Numbered from the stretch's first letter, positions 1-9,927 are shown. The stretch: 64,000 nt of DNA from Erythrobacter sp. F6033 (GCF_023016005.1 NZ_JALKAZ010000001.1:1674001-1738000), one strand, 5' to 3'. The notes: generated by a model not told the origin, from the sequence alone. Translations and numbers: made by a program.

Positions 1-507
1 CGCCCCGTGGTGTTGATCGGCCTTATGGGCGCAGGAAAGTCGACTGTCGGCCGCCGCCTCGCCGCGATGCTGGGCCGCGATTTCATTGATGCCGATGACG
101 CGATAGAGGACGCCGCTCAGCGTAAAATCTCCGAAATTTTCGAAGAATTTGGCGAAGCCTATTTCCGCGATGGGGAACGCCGCGTGATCGCCCGTCTGAT
201 AGAAGAGAACAGCGGTGTTATCGCAACAGGTGGAGGCGCATTCGTCGATCCAGAAACGCGTGCCTTGATTCTGGAAAAGGCGATTGCCGTTTGGATCGAC
301 TGCGATTTGGACACTCTGGTCGAACGGACATCACGGCGGAACCACAGGCCGCTGCTTCGCAATGGCGATCCACGCGAGATACTGGGCAGGCTCATCAAAG
401 AACGCGGGCCGCTTTACAGTCAGGCTCAGGTCCGGGTGCTGAGCGAAGATGGCCCACACAATGATACAGCAAAATTGATTATCGAGGCGATAGACCAATG
501 GATGTGA
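1..507 (+). CDS. aroK: Shikimate kinase, 5'-truncated by window
   Basis: Phosphorylates shikimate at O3 with ATP in the cytoplasmic shikimate pathway to chorismate. The Walker A loop GLMGAGKST lies at the visible N-terminus and is followed by the shikimate-binding DADD stretch and the TGGGAF glycine motif; the lid region carries RNHRPLL. The 168 visible residues are close to full family length. The frame is open to the window edge and reads Arg-Pro before the first GTG (position 7), so the true start probably lies a few codons outside. The 3' end overlaps aroB by 10 bases, implying co-transcription and coupled translation. Function is secure; only the start is unknown. Confidence 0.95.
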   Translation, partial: RPVVLIGLMGAGKSTVGRRLAAMLGRDFIDADDAIEDAAQRKISEIFEEFGEAYFRDGERRVIARLIEENSGVIATGGGAFVDPETRALILEKAIAVWIDCDLDTLVERTSRRNHRPLLRNGDPREILGRLIKERGPLYSQAQVRVLSEDGPHNDTAKLIIEAIDQWM

Positions 508-1637
508 TCCCTGTTTCCCTCGCGGGGCGCAGTTACGATGTGATGATCGAGCGCGGCTGCGTTCTGGAAAGTTTCGCCGCAAGCGCAGGAGACTACCTCA
601 CAAGCTATCGTACGACCGGACAGACTGAAGCCCGCAAGGTCCCGATTGTTGCGGACACAAACACACACCGCATCTTCAAAACCGCCATTGAGCAGAGCTT
701 AGACTCGAACGGGTTTTGCGCCGACTGGTTTGTGGTTGAGCCGGGAGAAGGTGCGAAAAGCTGGGCCGTTCTGGAGCAGCTGACGGACTGGTTGTTGGAA
801 CTCGGCATCACCCGTTCGGACAATGTCATCGCGCTTGGCGGCGGCGTTGTTGGTGATCTGACGGGCTTTGCTTGTGCTGTGCTGAAACGCGGCTGCGGCT
901 TTGTGCAGATCCCAACCACACTGTTGGCGCAGGTTGATAGCTCAGTCGGCGGAAAAACCGCCATCAACACGCGGGCTGGAAAAAACCTGATCGGGGCTTT
1001 CCATCAACCCGTCGCTGTTCTGATTGACCCATTGGTGCTCGACACACTGCCCGACCGTGAAATGCGCGCAGGTTATGCCGAAGTGATCAAATACGGGCTG
1101 CTCGGCGATGCTGCATTTTTTAATTGGCTTGCCGAAAATGGCACCGATGTTCTGGCCCGCGAACCGAGCACCCTTGCCCATGCCATCGCAACCAGCATCC
1201 GCGCGAAGGCCGCTATCGTTGCAGAGGATGAGCGCGAGACGACGGGCGTTCGGGCTCTGCTTAACTTGGGCCATACATTCGGGCATGCCTTGGAGGCAGA
1301 GACAGGGTTTTCCGATCGCCTTCTCCACGGCGAAGCGGTTGCGACCGGAATGGTACTCGCCGCGCATTACTCGGCGCGGCGCGGTGAACTCTCACAATCC
1401 GATGCTGAACGTGCGAGGCAGGCTATCGCTGCAGCAGGCTTGCCTGCCGAGCTCGCGAAGCTTGGCATAACGTGTTCCGGCACGGCTCTTGCCGATCACA
1501 TGCGCCACGACAAAAAAATGGAAGGCGGCACGCTGCCGTTCCTGCTGCTCAAATCCATCGGGCAAGCCTATCTTGCACGCGACGTAGAACTGTCAGACAT
1601 CGCCGAATTTCTCGATGCACAATTGGTGAAGCAATGA
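498..1637 (+). CDS. aroB: 3-dehydroquinate synthase
   Basis: Converts DAHP to 3-dehydroquinate, the second shikimate step, using NAD and a divalent metal. At 379 residues it has family length. Visible signatures are the NAD-binding GGGVVGDLTGF loop, the QIPTTLLAQVDSSVGGKT stretch typical of the family, and metal-ligand regions NLGHTFGHALE and LLHGEAV. The ATG at 498 lies inside the end of aroK, and the gene ends in an ATGA overlap with the next gene, so three cistrons are chained. aroK-aroB adjacency is classical and supports the call. Confidence 0.97.
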   Translation: MDVIPVSLAGRSYDVMIERGCVLESFAASAGDYLTSYRTTGQTEARKVPIVADTNTHRIFKTAIEQSLDSNGFCADWFVVEPGEGAKSWAVLEQLTDWLLELGITRSDNVIALGGGVVGDLTGFACAVLKRGCGFVQIPTTLLAQVDSSVGGKTAINTRAGKNLIGAFHQPVAVLIDPLVLDTLPDREMRAGYAEVIKYGLLGDAAFFNWLAENGTDVLAREPSTLAHAIATSIRAKAAIVAEDERETTGVRALLNLGHTFGHALEAETGFSDRLLHGEAVATGMVLAAHYSARRGELSQSDAERARQAIAAAGLPAELAKLGITCSGTALADHMRHDKKMEGGTLPFLLLKSIGQAYLARDVELSDIAEFLDAQLVKQ

Positions 1638-2404
1638 CGCGCTTCATCGATCTCTCGATCCCCATCACCAATGATGTGATCTCTGATCCAGAAGTGATGC
1701 GGCCCAAAATCCAGTACATGACGCATGAAGATACATGGGCGCAGATCGCCATGTTCTTTCCGGGTTTAGAGAAGGATGACTTGCCCGATGGCGAAGGCTG
1801 GGCCGTTGAAATGCTCGAGCTTTCAACACACAACGGCACCCATATGGATGCGCCGTGGCACTACCATTCCACCACCGACGATGGCGCGAACCCCGCGCCG
1901 AGCATTGATGAGGCACCGCTAGACCGGTTTTTAAGGCCGGGAGTGAAGCTCGATTTTTCGCATATGCCGCATGGGCATGTGGTCACCGCGTTTGAACTCG
2001 AAAACGCCTTCGCCAAAATCGAATACAAGCTGCAACCGCTCGATATTGTCCTGATCCAATCCGGCGCGGTTTACGGCACTGACAACTTCACCGATCAAGG
2101 CGTGGGATTGGGCGCGGAGGCGACCCTGTGGCTAACCGAACGCGGCGTCGAAGTGGTCGGCACCGATGCATGGAGCTGGGACGCGCCGTTTAGCCACACT
2201 GCCAAACGATGGGCCGAAAAGCGTGATCCAGCGATAATCTGGGAAGGCCACAAAGCGGGCCGTATCCGTCCATATTATCAGATCGAAAAACTGACCAACC
2301 TCGAAGCGCTACCCGCCCATGGCTTCACGTTCAGCTGTTTCCCGGTCAAAATTGAACGCGCCAGCGCCGGATGGATCCGCGCAGTCGCCATGGTCGACGA
2401 GTAG
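1634..2404 (+). CDS. Cyclase family protein (kynurenine formamidase-like)
   Basis: A 256-residue member of the cyclase/kynurenine formamidase superfamily (PF04199). The key signature HNGTHMDAPWH matches the metal-binding HxGTHxDxPxH motif, and later VGTDAWSWD fits the family. A longer frame runs back inside aroB, but the ATG at 1634 forms an ATGA overlap with the aroB stop, so I start there. The family includes kynurenine formamidase and isatin hydrolase; the substrate cannot be read from sequence. Its coupling to aroK-aroB hints at an aromatic compound, which is inference. The gene ends convergently only 5 bases from the next gene. Confidence 0.85.
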   Translation: MTRFIDLSIPITNDVISDPEVMRPKIQYMTHEDTWAQIAMFFPGLEKDDLPDGEGWAVEMLELSTHNGTHMDAPWHYHSTTDDGANPAPSIDEAPLDRFLRPGVKLDFSHMPHGHVVTAFELENAFAKIEYKLQPLDIVLIQSGAVYGTDNFTDQGVGLGAEATLWLTERGVEVVGTDAWSWDAPFSHTAKRWAEKRDPAIIWEGHKAGRIRPYYQIEKLTNLEALPAHGFTFSCFPVKIERASAGWIRAVAMVDE

Positions 2405-2409
2405 AATTT

Positions 2410-2688
2410 TCAGCCAGCAGGGCGGCTCGGCAATTTCGACACTTTTGATCCGAGGTCGCTTATCGAAGCGCCATTTGCAGCCTCTTCAGCGACCATCTCA
2501 TCGTGCTCCGCGAACAAACGTTCGACCTCTGCGCGCCGCTCAAGCAGCATATGGGCAATACCCGGTGCCAGGCTTTCGCCTTCACCGATTTGCCCGAACA
2601 GAGCAGCGATATCGCTCTCCGTCGCTTCGCGAGCGGTCTTAAAAAATTGGCCCTTGCGATCGAAGTAGCCGGTGCCTTTTTTAGCCAC
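2410..2688 (-). CDS. Conserved hypothetical protein, 92 aa
   Basis: Not recognised as a named family. The product is small, charged and soluble, starting AKKGTGYFDRKGQFFKTARE and ending in a helical Glu/Ala-rich segment, with no signal peptide or membrane segment. A TTG at 2706 would add six residues, but GTG at 2688 is preceded at about 8 bases by a good AAGGGA ribosome site, so I prefer it. It converges with the cyclase gene, with 5 bases between stops. The 212 bases upstream, before the pccA stop, show no gene; they are locally A/T-rich and could hold its promoter. Confidence 0.65.
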   Translation of the reverse strand: MAKKGTGYFDRKGQFFKTAREATESDIAALFGQIGEGESLAPGIAHMLLERRAEVERLFAEHDEMVAEEAANGASISDLGSKVSKLPSRPAG

Positions 2689-2900
2689 GATCCCAATCCC
2701 TTCCAAGATCCAAGCTTTCCCTGTGCCGACGAATCGACAGGCAAAGTGTCTCTAATGAAGAGCTGATTGGCGAGTCATACTGCGTAAAATCGCGCAAACC
2801 GACGCATTTTGGCGTTTGCATACAACAACTTGGAAATTTCACGCCAGCATGCAATCGCGAAAATTTCGCGCCGCTGACCGGTTATGACTCGGTTGTGGAG

Positions 2901-4955
2901 CTACTCGAGTTCGAGAATCACTGCATCGACAGCAAGGCTTTCGCCTTCCGCTGCGTTGATCTTGGAGATTGTTGCTTGCTTTTCAGCGCGCAGAATATTC
3001 TCCATTTTCATCGCCTCGACCGTAGCCAAAGGCTGCCCCGGCTGAACTTCTTCGCCTTCGCCAACATGCAGTTTCACGAGCATGCCGGGCATCGGACAGA
3101 TCAGCATCTTGGAAAGATCAGGCGGTTCTTTCTCGATCATCATGCTTTCGAGATGCGCAAGTCTTTGAGGCACAACCAATGCACGGTGCGAGGCTCCGCG
3201 CGTCGTGATGACCCAATGATTGCCATCGCGTTCTACGATTAGACCATAACGCTCGCCGCCCTCCCCATCGGGCGAAGTGGACGCAGTTGCTTCAACCATG
3301 CCGGGCAACCAATCACAATTGCCTTCGACGCGTTCACCATCGACGATTGCGTGCCCCTCGCCCAGAACGACTTCGTGGCGAGTATCACCGAGCTTCACAA
3401 GCCACTCGCTTGTGACACCCTGCAAACCGTCAAGCTGGCCTGAGATGCGCTGCGCGCGCGCCTGCCAGGTGAATTCATTGCCCGCACAGATCGCGGCGAG
3501 CATCCTACGGAAATCATCGTTAACCGGCGCGCCCTCGAACCCATCGGGATATTCCTCGGCAATGAAGCCGGTGGTCAGCTCGCCTGAACGGAACCGATCG
3601 TGCTGCATAATCGCGCTGAGGAAATCGACATTGTGGCCAAGGCCTTTGATGCGGAAACTGTCGAGCGCTTCGATCTGCAGATCTGCCGCCTCCTCGCGGG
3701 TTGGCGCCCAAGTGATCAGCTTTGCAATCATCGGATCGTAGAACATGCTGACTTCGCCGCCCTCGAACACACCATCGTCGACGCGAATGCTGCCCGCGCC
3801 ATATGCGATACCGCGGCGGGCCTTCCCTTGCACTTCACCGTCATCCAACCAGCCTTCAATCGGCGGTGAGTATTCAATCAAACGTCCGGTCGATGGCAGG
3901 AAGCCGCGATAGGGGTCTTCGGCATAAACGCGGTTTTCGATCGACCAGCCGTCAATTCCAATATCGTCCTGCGTCGTGGCAAGCTTCTCGCCAGCGGCCA
4001 CACGGATCATCTGCTCGACCAGATCAACGCCGGTGATTGCTTCGGTAACGGGATGCTCCACCTGAAGGCGAGTGTTCATTTCGAGGAAGTAGAAACTTTC
4101 ACCAGTCGGATCGGCACCGCTAACAATCAATTCGACCGTGCCAGCCGAATGGTAATCGACCGCTTTGGACAGGGCGACGCATTGCTCGCCCATCGCTTTG
4201 CGCATTTTGTCGGTCACGAACGGTGACGGCGCTTCCTCAACGACCTTTTGGTGACGGCGCTGGATCGAGCATTCGCGCTCGTTCAGATACAGCACATTGC
4301 CATGCTTATCGCCGAGGATTTGGATTTCGATATGGCGAGGGTTTTCGATAAATTTCTCGATAAACACACGATCATCACCGAATGAATTAAGCCCTTCGCG
4401 CTTGGTCGCTTCAAAGCCTTCACGAACGTCCTTTTCAGACCACGCAAGACGCATGCCTTTGCCGCCGCCGCCAGCGGAAGCTTTCATCATTACTGGATAG
4501 CCAATACCGTCCGAAATCTCGACCGCGTGCTCCGTATCGCGAATTTCACCGACAAAGCCGGGAACAACATTCACGCCCGCTTCTTTGGCGAGTTTCTTCG
4601 ATTCAATCTTGTCACCCATCGCGGCGATTGCGCCCGCTGGCGGGCCGATGAAAGCAATGTTCTCAGCCGCGAGCGCCTCAACGAAACTCGCGCGCTCGGA
4701 CAGGAAACCATAGCCGGGGTGAACGGCCTCTGAGCCCGTTTCTTTACACGCCGCGATGATCTTTTCCGGGATCAGATAGCTTTCCGCCGCTGGTGCGGGG
4801 CCGATATGCACCGCCTCGTCTGCCATTTTAACAAACGGGGCGCGGGCATCTGCATCGGAATAGACCGCCACAGTGGCGATCCCCATTTTGCGCGCTGTCG
4901 TGATGACACGGCAGGCAATCTCACCGCGATTGGCAATCAGAATCTTGGAAAACAA
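2901..4955 (-). CDS. pccA: Propionyl/acetyl-CoA carboxylase alpha subunit (biotin carboxylase + biotin carrier)
   Basis: Carboxylates enzyme-bound biotin with ATP and bicarbonate and hands CO2 to the PccB subunit to make methylmalonyl-CoA. Domain order is biotin carboxylase (about 1-450, starting MFSKILIANRGEIA, with the Gly-rich ATP-grasp loop ASAGGGGKGM), a linker domain, then a C-terminal biotinyl domain with EAMKMEN; the biotin Lys is about residue 650 of 684. A frame start at 5006 would add 17 atypical residues. TTG at 4955 has a CGGAGG site 6 bases upstream and gives the family N-terminus, so I use it. pccB, mce and scpA nearby make propionyl-CoA the likely substrate. Confidence 0.95.
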   Translation of the reverse strand: MFSKILIANRGEIACRVITTARKMGIATVAVYSDADARAPFVKMADEAVHIGPAPAAESYLIPEKIIAACKETGSEAVHPGYGFLSERASFVEALAAENIAFIGPPAGAIAAMGDKIESKKLAKEAGVNVVPGFVGEIRDTEHAVEISDGIGYPVMMKASAGGGGKGMRLAWSEKDVREGFEATKREGLNSFGDDRVFIEKFIENPRHIEIQILGDKHGNVLYLNERECSIQRRHQKVVEEAPSPFVTDKMRKAMGEQCVALSKAVDYHSAGTVELIVSGADPTGESFYFLEMNTRLQVEHPVTEAITGVDLVEQMIRVAAGEKLATTQDDIGIDGWSIENRVYAEDPYRGFLPSTGRLIEYSPPIEGWLDDGEVQGKARRGIAYGAGSIRVDDGVFEGGEVSMFYDPMIAKLITWAPTREEAADLQIEALDSFRIKGLGHNVDFLSAIMQHDRFRSGELTTGFIAEEYPDGFEGAPVNDDFRRMLAAICAGNEFTWQARAQRISGQLDGLQGVTSEWLVKLGDTRHEVVLGEGHAIVDGERVEGNCDWLPGMVEATASTSPDGEGGERYGLIVERDGNHWVITTRGASHRALVVPQRLAHLESMMIEKEPPDLSKMLICPMPGMLVKLHVGEGEEVQPGQPLATVEAMKMENILRAEKQATISKINAAEGESLAVDAVILELE

Positions 4956-4961
4956 ACGGAA

Positions 4962-4967
4962 CCTCCG
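4962..4967 (-). promoter_or_regulatory. Shine-Dalgarno site deciding the pccA TTG start
   Basis: CGGAGG on the minus strand lies 6 bases before TTG 4955. It fixes the start of pccA at the codon giving the conserved FSKILIANRGE N-terminus, rather than at the upstream in-frame codon at 5006. Confidence 0.75.
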
Positions 4968-5037
4968 AAAGGGTGCACTAGCGTTGGAAAGCCTATGGCG
5001 TTTCACACGCTTTCAGGCAACCTATCGGGAAACACTG

Positions 5038-5439
5038 TCAGCCTGGCCGGTTGGCCAGTTCGCTCAATTCCTTTGTACGCGCTTCCGTCAATTCGGTCTT
5101 GCAAACGGAGACGAGCAAAGGCTCCAAGGTTCCTCCGCGCGCCCAATATCCATCCACACGGCAATGCGCATCGCGATATTTGATCCACGCTCGCTGCCCT
5201 TCGAGCAAGCTTGCAAACCAGCCGGGCCGATCATCCCATTCCGAATTCCAGCTTTCGTCGCGAGCCTTCATTTTGGCGCTGGTGATCTTCCACTGGGCAT
5301 TCAACTTCGCATCGGCCAACCGGTAGTCGATTGCCGCACAAAGGTTCATTTCCTGCTGGATACCCTGATCGCGTTTTTCTTCGTCGCAAACGGGCGTTGG
5401 CGCGGCTTGCAACAACAATGAAAGCATCAACGCGGACAT
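5038..5439 (-). CDS. LprI-like (DUF1311) exported protein
   Basis: A 133-residue protein with a short hydrophobic N-terminus (MSALMLSLLLQAA) resembling a signal peptide, followed by a four-cysteine domain. The pattern of an early Cys, QQEMNLCA, then LLEGQRAWIKYRDAHC and a late VCKTELT resembles the lysozyme-inhibitor LprI/DUF1311 family, suggesting a periplasmic, disulfide-bonded protein. Inhibition of lysozyme is known for a few members only and is not shown here. ATG 5439 follows a GGGAGA site. The gene lies 12 bases after metY on the same strand. Confidence 0.7.
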   Translation of the reverse strand: MSALMLSLLLQAAPTPVCDEEKRDQGIQQEMNLCAAIDYRLADAKLNAQWKITSAKMKARDESWNSEWDDRPGWFASLLEGQRAWIKYRDAHCRVDGYWARGGTLEPLLVSVCKTELTEARTKELSELANRPG

Positions 5440-5451
5440 TCATTCTCTCCC

Positions 5452-6756
5452 TTATCCCAGCGCGGCAAAGCCCTGCGCCAGATCGGCTTTGATATCGTCG
5501 ATATGCTCGATCCCGACAGAAACGCGGATGACATCGGGCCCGGCGCCTGCCGCGATCAATTCATCCCCTTCAAGCTGGCTATGGGTAGTCGAAGCCGGAT
5601 GGATAATCAGTGAACGGGTGTCACCAATGTTGGCCAGATGACTGAAAAGTTTGATGTTGGAGACAAGTTGCACGCCCGCTTCGTATCCGCCTTTCAAGCC
5701 GAAGGTGAAGACAGCGCCGCCCTTCCCGCCGAGATATTTCTGCGCATGCGGGTGATAGAGATTGTCCGGCAGACCGGCATAGCTGACCCATGCGACCTGC
5801 TCTTGATCTGTCAGCCATTCGGCCAGCGCCATCGCATTCTGGCAATGCCGCTCCATCCGCAGATGCAGCGTTTCCATGCCTGTCAGCGCCAGAAACGCAT
5901 TCATCGGGGCCATAGCAGGGCCAAGGTCGCGCAAGCCAAGCACGCGGCATGCAATGATAAAGGCAATCGGCCCGATCGGCTCCAATGCATCCACCAAAAC
6001 CGCCCCATGATAGGAACCGTTCGGCTGCGTCAGCGAAGGGAATTTGTCACCCTGCGCTTTCCAATCGAAATTGCCGCTATCCACCAGCACGCCGCCAATC
6101 GCATTGCCGTGTCCGTTGAGGAACTTGGTGGTGGAATGGACGACAATGTCCGCGCCATGTTCAATCGGGCGGCACAGCGCCGGGCTGGCCATCGTGTTGT
6201 CGACCATCAGCGGCACACCGCCGGCATGAGCCACATCGGCAATCGCCGAAATATCGCTGACCACGCCGCCGGGATTGGCGAGGCTTTCGATGAACACACA
6301 GCGTGTCTTGTCATCCATCGCCGCGCGGACATTCTCGGCATCGTCAGCATCAACGAAGCGGGTTTCCCAACCGAACTTCTTGAACGCCTCACCCAACTGA
6401 TTGAGTGAACCGCCATAAAGCTTCTTCGCTGCGACGATATTGCAGCCCGGCTCCATCAGCGTGTGGAAAGCCAGCAATTGCGCCGCGTGGCCCGACGCTA
6501 CGCCAAGGGCGCCAACGCCGCCCTCCAATGCCGCAACTTTCTTTTCAAGCGCATCATTGGTCGGGTTCATGATCCGCGAATAGATGTTCCCGAATTCCGC
6601 CAGTGAGAACAGGTTTGCCGCATGCTCGGGACTATCGAAGACGTAGGATGACGTCTGATAGATCGGCGTGATCCGGGCGTTTGTGGTCGGGTCTGGCTGA
6701 CACCCCGCGTGAACGGTTAGAGTTTCAGGGCGCGTTTCGGGTGGCAGATCGGTCAT
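5452..6756 (-). CDS. metY: O-acetylhomoserine sulfhydrylase (aminocarboxypropyltransferase)
   Basis: A PLP enzyme of the Cys/Met metabolism family making homocysteine from O-acetylhomoserine and sulfide. The 434 residues show the N-terminal substrate region PIYQTSSYVF, the AALEGGVGALGVASGHAAQ cofactor loop and STTKFLNGHGNAIGG with the PLP lysine. A TTG at 6774 would add six residues, but ATG 6756 overlaps the stop of the upstream gene as ATGA, which fixes the start. Cystathionine gamma-synthase relatives are shorter (about 390 residues), so metY fits better. No SAM riboswitch is possible immediately upstream because the coding regions overlap. Confidence 0.93.
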   Translation of the reverse strand: MTDLPPETRPETLTVHAGCQPDPTTNARITPIYQTSSYVFDSPEHAANLFSLAEFGNIYSRIMNPTNDALEKKVAALEGGVGALGVASGHAAQLLAFHTLMEPGCNIVAAKKLYGGSLNQLGEAFKKFGWETRFVDADDAENVRAAMDDKTRCVFIESLANPGGVVSDISAIADVAHAGGVPLMVDNTMASPALCRPIEHGADIVVHSTTKFLNGHGNAIGGVLVDSGNFDWKAQGDKFPSLTQPNGSYHGAVLVDALEPIGPIAFIIACRVLGLRDLGPAMAPMNAFLALTGMETLHLRMERHCQNAMALAEWLTDQEQVAWVSYAGLPDNLYHPHAQKYLGGKGGAVFTFGLKGGYEAGVQLVSNIKLFSHLANIGDTRSLIIHPASTTHSQLEGDELIAAGAGPDVIRVSVGIEHIDDIKADLAQGFAALG

Positions 6757-7544
6757 GGAAGCACTCTTTCGCAATATTGTTTCAATGCAGATGCATAATG
6801 CGGTGCACCGCGGCGGTCACCCTCCACTTTGACGAGAGATTCTATCGCGCCATCTAGCATAGCTATGTTGGCGGATGACAACGCGCCCAATGGCTCGACA
6901 TAAATGCCGATGGTGAACAGGATCGCGCCGGTTTCAGGCAAGCGGCGCAGCGTCTGGCGCTCCGATCTCACGAACAGGGTATCGCCTGCATTATCAGGCG
7001 TCACATGCGCAAATTCCTCTTGCGGAGGCCGCTTTGCCAGCCAACGCCGCTCTCCTGTCGGCGCGATAAACCAATTGCAGCGGCCATAAATCGCGCCGGG
7101 CGTGAGTGAATCCATGAACCGATCAACCCCGGTCGCGAGGTGCTCTTCATAGCCCGCAATCGGCGCATGAAGCGCGCGGAGCGGCAGGCCGATCTTGTCC
7201 TTGGGATACCAATCAGAAGGCCACGCAACGGCGGCACCAATCAGGCGATAGACATCCTCGTTCTCGCGCTTCGTAAGCAGGCACATATCTTCATGGGTCG
7301 AGAGGGCTGCTTCTGGAAGCGCACCGCTAACGCCAAGCATTTCAGCGAGTTCTTCGCCCGGAGCATCAGCTTCCGGTAAAAGCTGCACACCCTCGGGCCA
7401 ATCGGCGAAAGCACGGACACGTGCGGCGCGATCAGGCTCAGGCTCAAGCCACTCCTCTTGGGAAAGCCGTACAAGACCCATCCGAAGTTGACCGCCACCA
7501 CGCGCTTTTGGAAGCAGCGAATTGACGGAAAAGCCTAGGGTCAT
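6753..7544 (-). CDS. Heme-dependent oxidative N-demethylase-like protein (DUF3445)
   Basis: A 263-residue protein resembling the DUF3445/HDOD family, whose studied member is the heme subunit of dimethylamine monooxygenase/N-demethylase. Family-like features are the NWFIAPTGERRWLAKRPPQEEF region and a C-terminal ERQTLRRLPETGAILFTI segment. No signal peptide is visible. It overlaps both neighbours by four bases (7541-7544 and 6753-6756), placing it in one operon with a small membrane protein and metY. The substrate is unknown; a role in amine or one-carbon metabolism linked to methionine synthesis is speculation. Confidence 0.72.
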   Translation of the reverse strand: MTLGFSVNSLLPKARGGGQLRMGLVRLSQEEWLEPEPDRAARVRAFADWPEGVQLLPEADAPGEELAEMLGVSGALPEAALSTHEDMCLLTKRENEDVYRLIGAAVAWPSDWYPKDKIGLPLRALHAPIAGYEEHLATGVDRFMDSLTPGAIYGRCNWFIAPTGERRWLAKRPPQEEFAHVTPDNAGDTLFVRSERQTLRRLPETGAILFTIGIYVEPLGALSSANIAMLDGAIESLVKVEGDRRGAPHYASALKQYCERVLP

Positions 7545-7777
7545 CCTTCAAGGTCAGCCTCTGCGAAAAATCGCCAAGCGTAGAAAATTGTGAAAGCCAA
7601 GAAACCCATCAAGGCAAATTTCACAGGGTCAACACCGCCGCCAATCGAACCGTTCAACCATGCGTAGAGCCGCACCAAGCCAGCGATCAATAACCAAATC
7701 GTCGCTGTACAAATAATTTGCCCCACCACTCGTCCTACCAGCCTAAGCAAAAGCTGATAAAATTTCTCAAGATTCAC
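7541..7777 (-). CDS. Small two-helix membrane protein, 78 aa
   Basis: Unrecognised. It has two likely membrane segments, around residues 18-40 ([20 protein letters not shown]) and 50-70 ([18 protein letters not shown]), a short loop containing NGSIGGG and an acidic C-terminus. It starts with GTG at 7777 overlapping the scpA stop (GTGA), and its own stop overlaps the next start. This chain of four-base overlaps argues that it is a real gene of the operon rather than spacer. Confidence 0.7.
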   Translation of the reverse strand: MNLEKFYQLLLRLVGRVVGQIICTATIWLLIAGLVRLYAWLNGSIGGGVDPVKFALMGFLAFTIFYAWRFFAEADLEG

Positions 7778-9927
7778 TCCGCAGCCTCATCCAGCCCTTC
7801 ACCCAGTGGCGGCATGTTGTGCCCTAACAGCGTGAGGATATCCGCCGCGCATTCGACCACGTTTGAACCCGGCCCATAGATGCCCTGTACGCCTGCTTCC
7901 CGAAGGAAGTCGTAATCCTGCGGCGGGATCACGCCGCCTGCGGTCACTTTGATATCGCCGCGTCCCGCTTCTTTCAGCAAGCGGATGAGTTCGGGGATCA
8001 GGGTCTTGTGCCCTGCCGCCAGACTGGATGCACCGACGACATCGACATCGGCTTCGATGGCGTTGTCGCATGTCTCTTGAGGCGTTTGAAACAGCGGGCC
8101 TGATACGACTTCAAAGCCCATATCTGAAAAGGCGCTGGCGATGACATTGGCGCCGCGATCGTGGCCGTCCTGCCCCATTTTCGCGACCATGATGCGTGGT
8201 TTGCGGCCCAAGCGGCGCTCTACTGCGTCGACGCCATCTGTAACCTGCGCCCAGCGGCGATCAAATTCATATGCGCTTTTGTAGACACCTGTGACGGGTT
8301 TTGGCGTTGCGTCATGGCGACCGAAGACGGTCTCCATCGCCATCGAAATCTCGCCCAATGTCGCATCATGGCGCGCAGCTTCGACTGCGAGTTCGAGCAC
8401 ATTGCCGCCTGCCGTGCAGCCATTCGTCAACGCCTCAAGCACAGCCCGACACGCGGCTTCATCACGGTTTGCGCGGACCTGCTCAAGTCTGGCGATCTGG
8501 CCCTTGCGCACCTTCGCATTGTCGATGTCGAGCGTGTCGATAGGGTCTTCTTCGTCTTTGCGATATTTGTTCACGCCGACGATCACGGTCTCGCCCTTGT
8601 CGATGCCGGTCTGCTTTTCCGCCGCCGCGCGTTCAATCGCGGCTTTCGGTGCGCCAGTGGCGACGTAAGCGGTCATTCCGCCAGCCGCATCGACTTCCGC
8701 GATCAGCTTTTCGGCTTCCTCAACCAGCGTCGCGGTCAACGCCTCGATATAGTGCGAACCTCCCAATGGATCGACGACATTGGTGATGCCGCTTTCCTCT
8801 TGCAGCACCAATTGCGTGTTACGCGCGATCCGCGCTGAGAAATCGGTGGGCAGTGCGATGGCTTCGTCGAGCGCATTCGTGTGGAGCGACTGCGTACCGC
8901 CCAATGTCGCCGCCATCGCTTCAATCGTGGTCCGCATCACATTGTTGTACGGGTCCTGCTCTTGCAGGGAGACACCGGACGTCTGACAGTGCGTGCGAAG
9001 CATCTTGGACCGTTCGCTTTGCGCGCCCAGCCCGTCCATCACACGGTACCAAAGCGTCCGCGCAGCGCGCAGTTTCGCGATCTCCATGAAGAAGTTCATG
9101 CCGATACCGAAGAAGAACGAAAGCCGCCCGGCAAAGGCATCGATATCGAGGCCCGTCGCCATCGCTTTCTCGGCGTATTCCTTGCCATCGGCAATGGTGA
9201 AGGCAAGCTCCTGAACAGCCGTCGCGCCGGCCTCATGCATGTGATAGCCCGAAATCGAAATGCTGTTGAATTTCGGCATGTTGGCAGACGTATATGCGAT
9301 AATGTCCGACACAATCCGCATGCTTGGCTCTGGCGGATAGATGTAGGTGTTGCGCACCATAAACTCTTTGAGAATGTCGTTCTGGATCGTGCCGGACAGC
9401 TTCTCCGCTGGCACGCCGGAACGCTCTCCGGCGACGATATAGAACGCCATGACCGGGATCACCGCGCCGTTCATTGTCATGGAGACGCTCATCGTATCGA
9501 GCGGGATCTGATCGAACAGAACTTCCATATCGGCGACTGTATCGATCGCCACGCCCGCCTTGCCGACATCGCCGACAACACGGTCGTGATCGCTGTCATA
9601 GCCGCGGTGGGTGGCAAGATCGAAAGCGACCGACAGCCCCTTTTGCCCCATTGCCAGATTGCGGCGGTAAAAGGCGTTCGATTCCTCGGCGGTGGAGAAG
9701 CCCGCATATTGGCGGATCGTCCACGGACGCCCCGCATACATGCTGGCCTTCACACCGCGCGTGAACGGCGCAAAGCCCGGCAGGCCGGGATCGAAATCGG
9801 AATGATCCGCCTCGGTATAAAGCGGCTTGATATCGAAACCCTCGGGTGTCGACCAAGTCAGATCGCGCCCCTTCGATTCCTTGTCAGCGAGGGCTTTCCA
9901 GTCGGCGGGGGTCGGTTTGTCAGTCAT
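7774..9927 (-). CDS. scpA: Methylmalonyl-CoA mutase, single-chain
   Basis: Adenosylcobalamin enzyme isomerising (R)-methylmalonyl-CoA to succinyl-CoA. The 717-residue chain has the N-terminal TIM barrel ([15 protein letters not shown], then the conserved [10 protein letters not shown]) and a C-terminal B12 domain with the DGHDRG cobalt-ligand motif, then SSLAAGH and [11 protein letters not shown]. It is a single-polypeptide catalytic subunit. ATG 9927 gives the family start [13 protein letters not shown] 9939 adds four residues. A palindromic repeat ends 14 bases before the start. With pccA, pccB and mce it completes propionate entry into the TCA cycle. The C-terminus is DEAAE. Confidence 0.96.
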   Translation of the reverse strand: MTDKPTPADWKALADKESKGRDLTWSTPEGFDIKPLYTEADHSDFDPGLPGFAPFTRGVKASMYAGRPWTIRQYAGFSTAEESNAFYRRNLAMGQKGLSVAFDLATHRGYDSDHDRVVGDVGKAGVAIDTVADMEVLFDQIPLDTMSVSMTMNGAVIPVMAFYIVAGERSGVPAEKLSGTIQNDILKEFMVRNTYIYPPEPSMRIVSDIIAYTSANMPKFNSISISGYHMHEAGATAVQELAFTIADGKEYAEKAMATGLDIDAFAGRLSFFFGIGMNFFMEIAKLRAARTLWYRVMDGLGAQSERSKMLRTHCQTSGVSLQEQDPYNNVMRTTIEAMAATLGGTQSLHTNALDEAIALPTDFSARIARNTQLVLQEESGITNVVDPLGGSHYIEALTATLVEEAEKLIAEVDAAGGMTAYVATGAPKAAIERAAAEKQTGIDKGETVIVGVNKYRKDEEDPIDTLDIDNAKVRKGQIARLEQVRANRDEAACRAVLEALTNGCTAGGNVLELAVEAARHDATLGEISMAMETVFGRHDATPKPVTGVYKSAYEFDRRWAQVTDGVDAVERRLGRKPRIMVAKMGQDGHDRGANVIASAFSDMGFEVVSGPLFQTPQETCDNAIEADVDVVGASSLAAGHKTLIPELIRLLKEAGRGDIKVTAGGVIPPQDYDFLREAGVQGIYGPGSNVVECAADILTLLGHNMPPLGEGLDEAAE

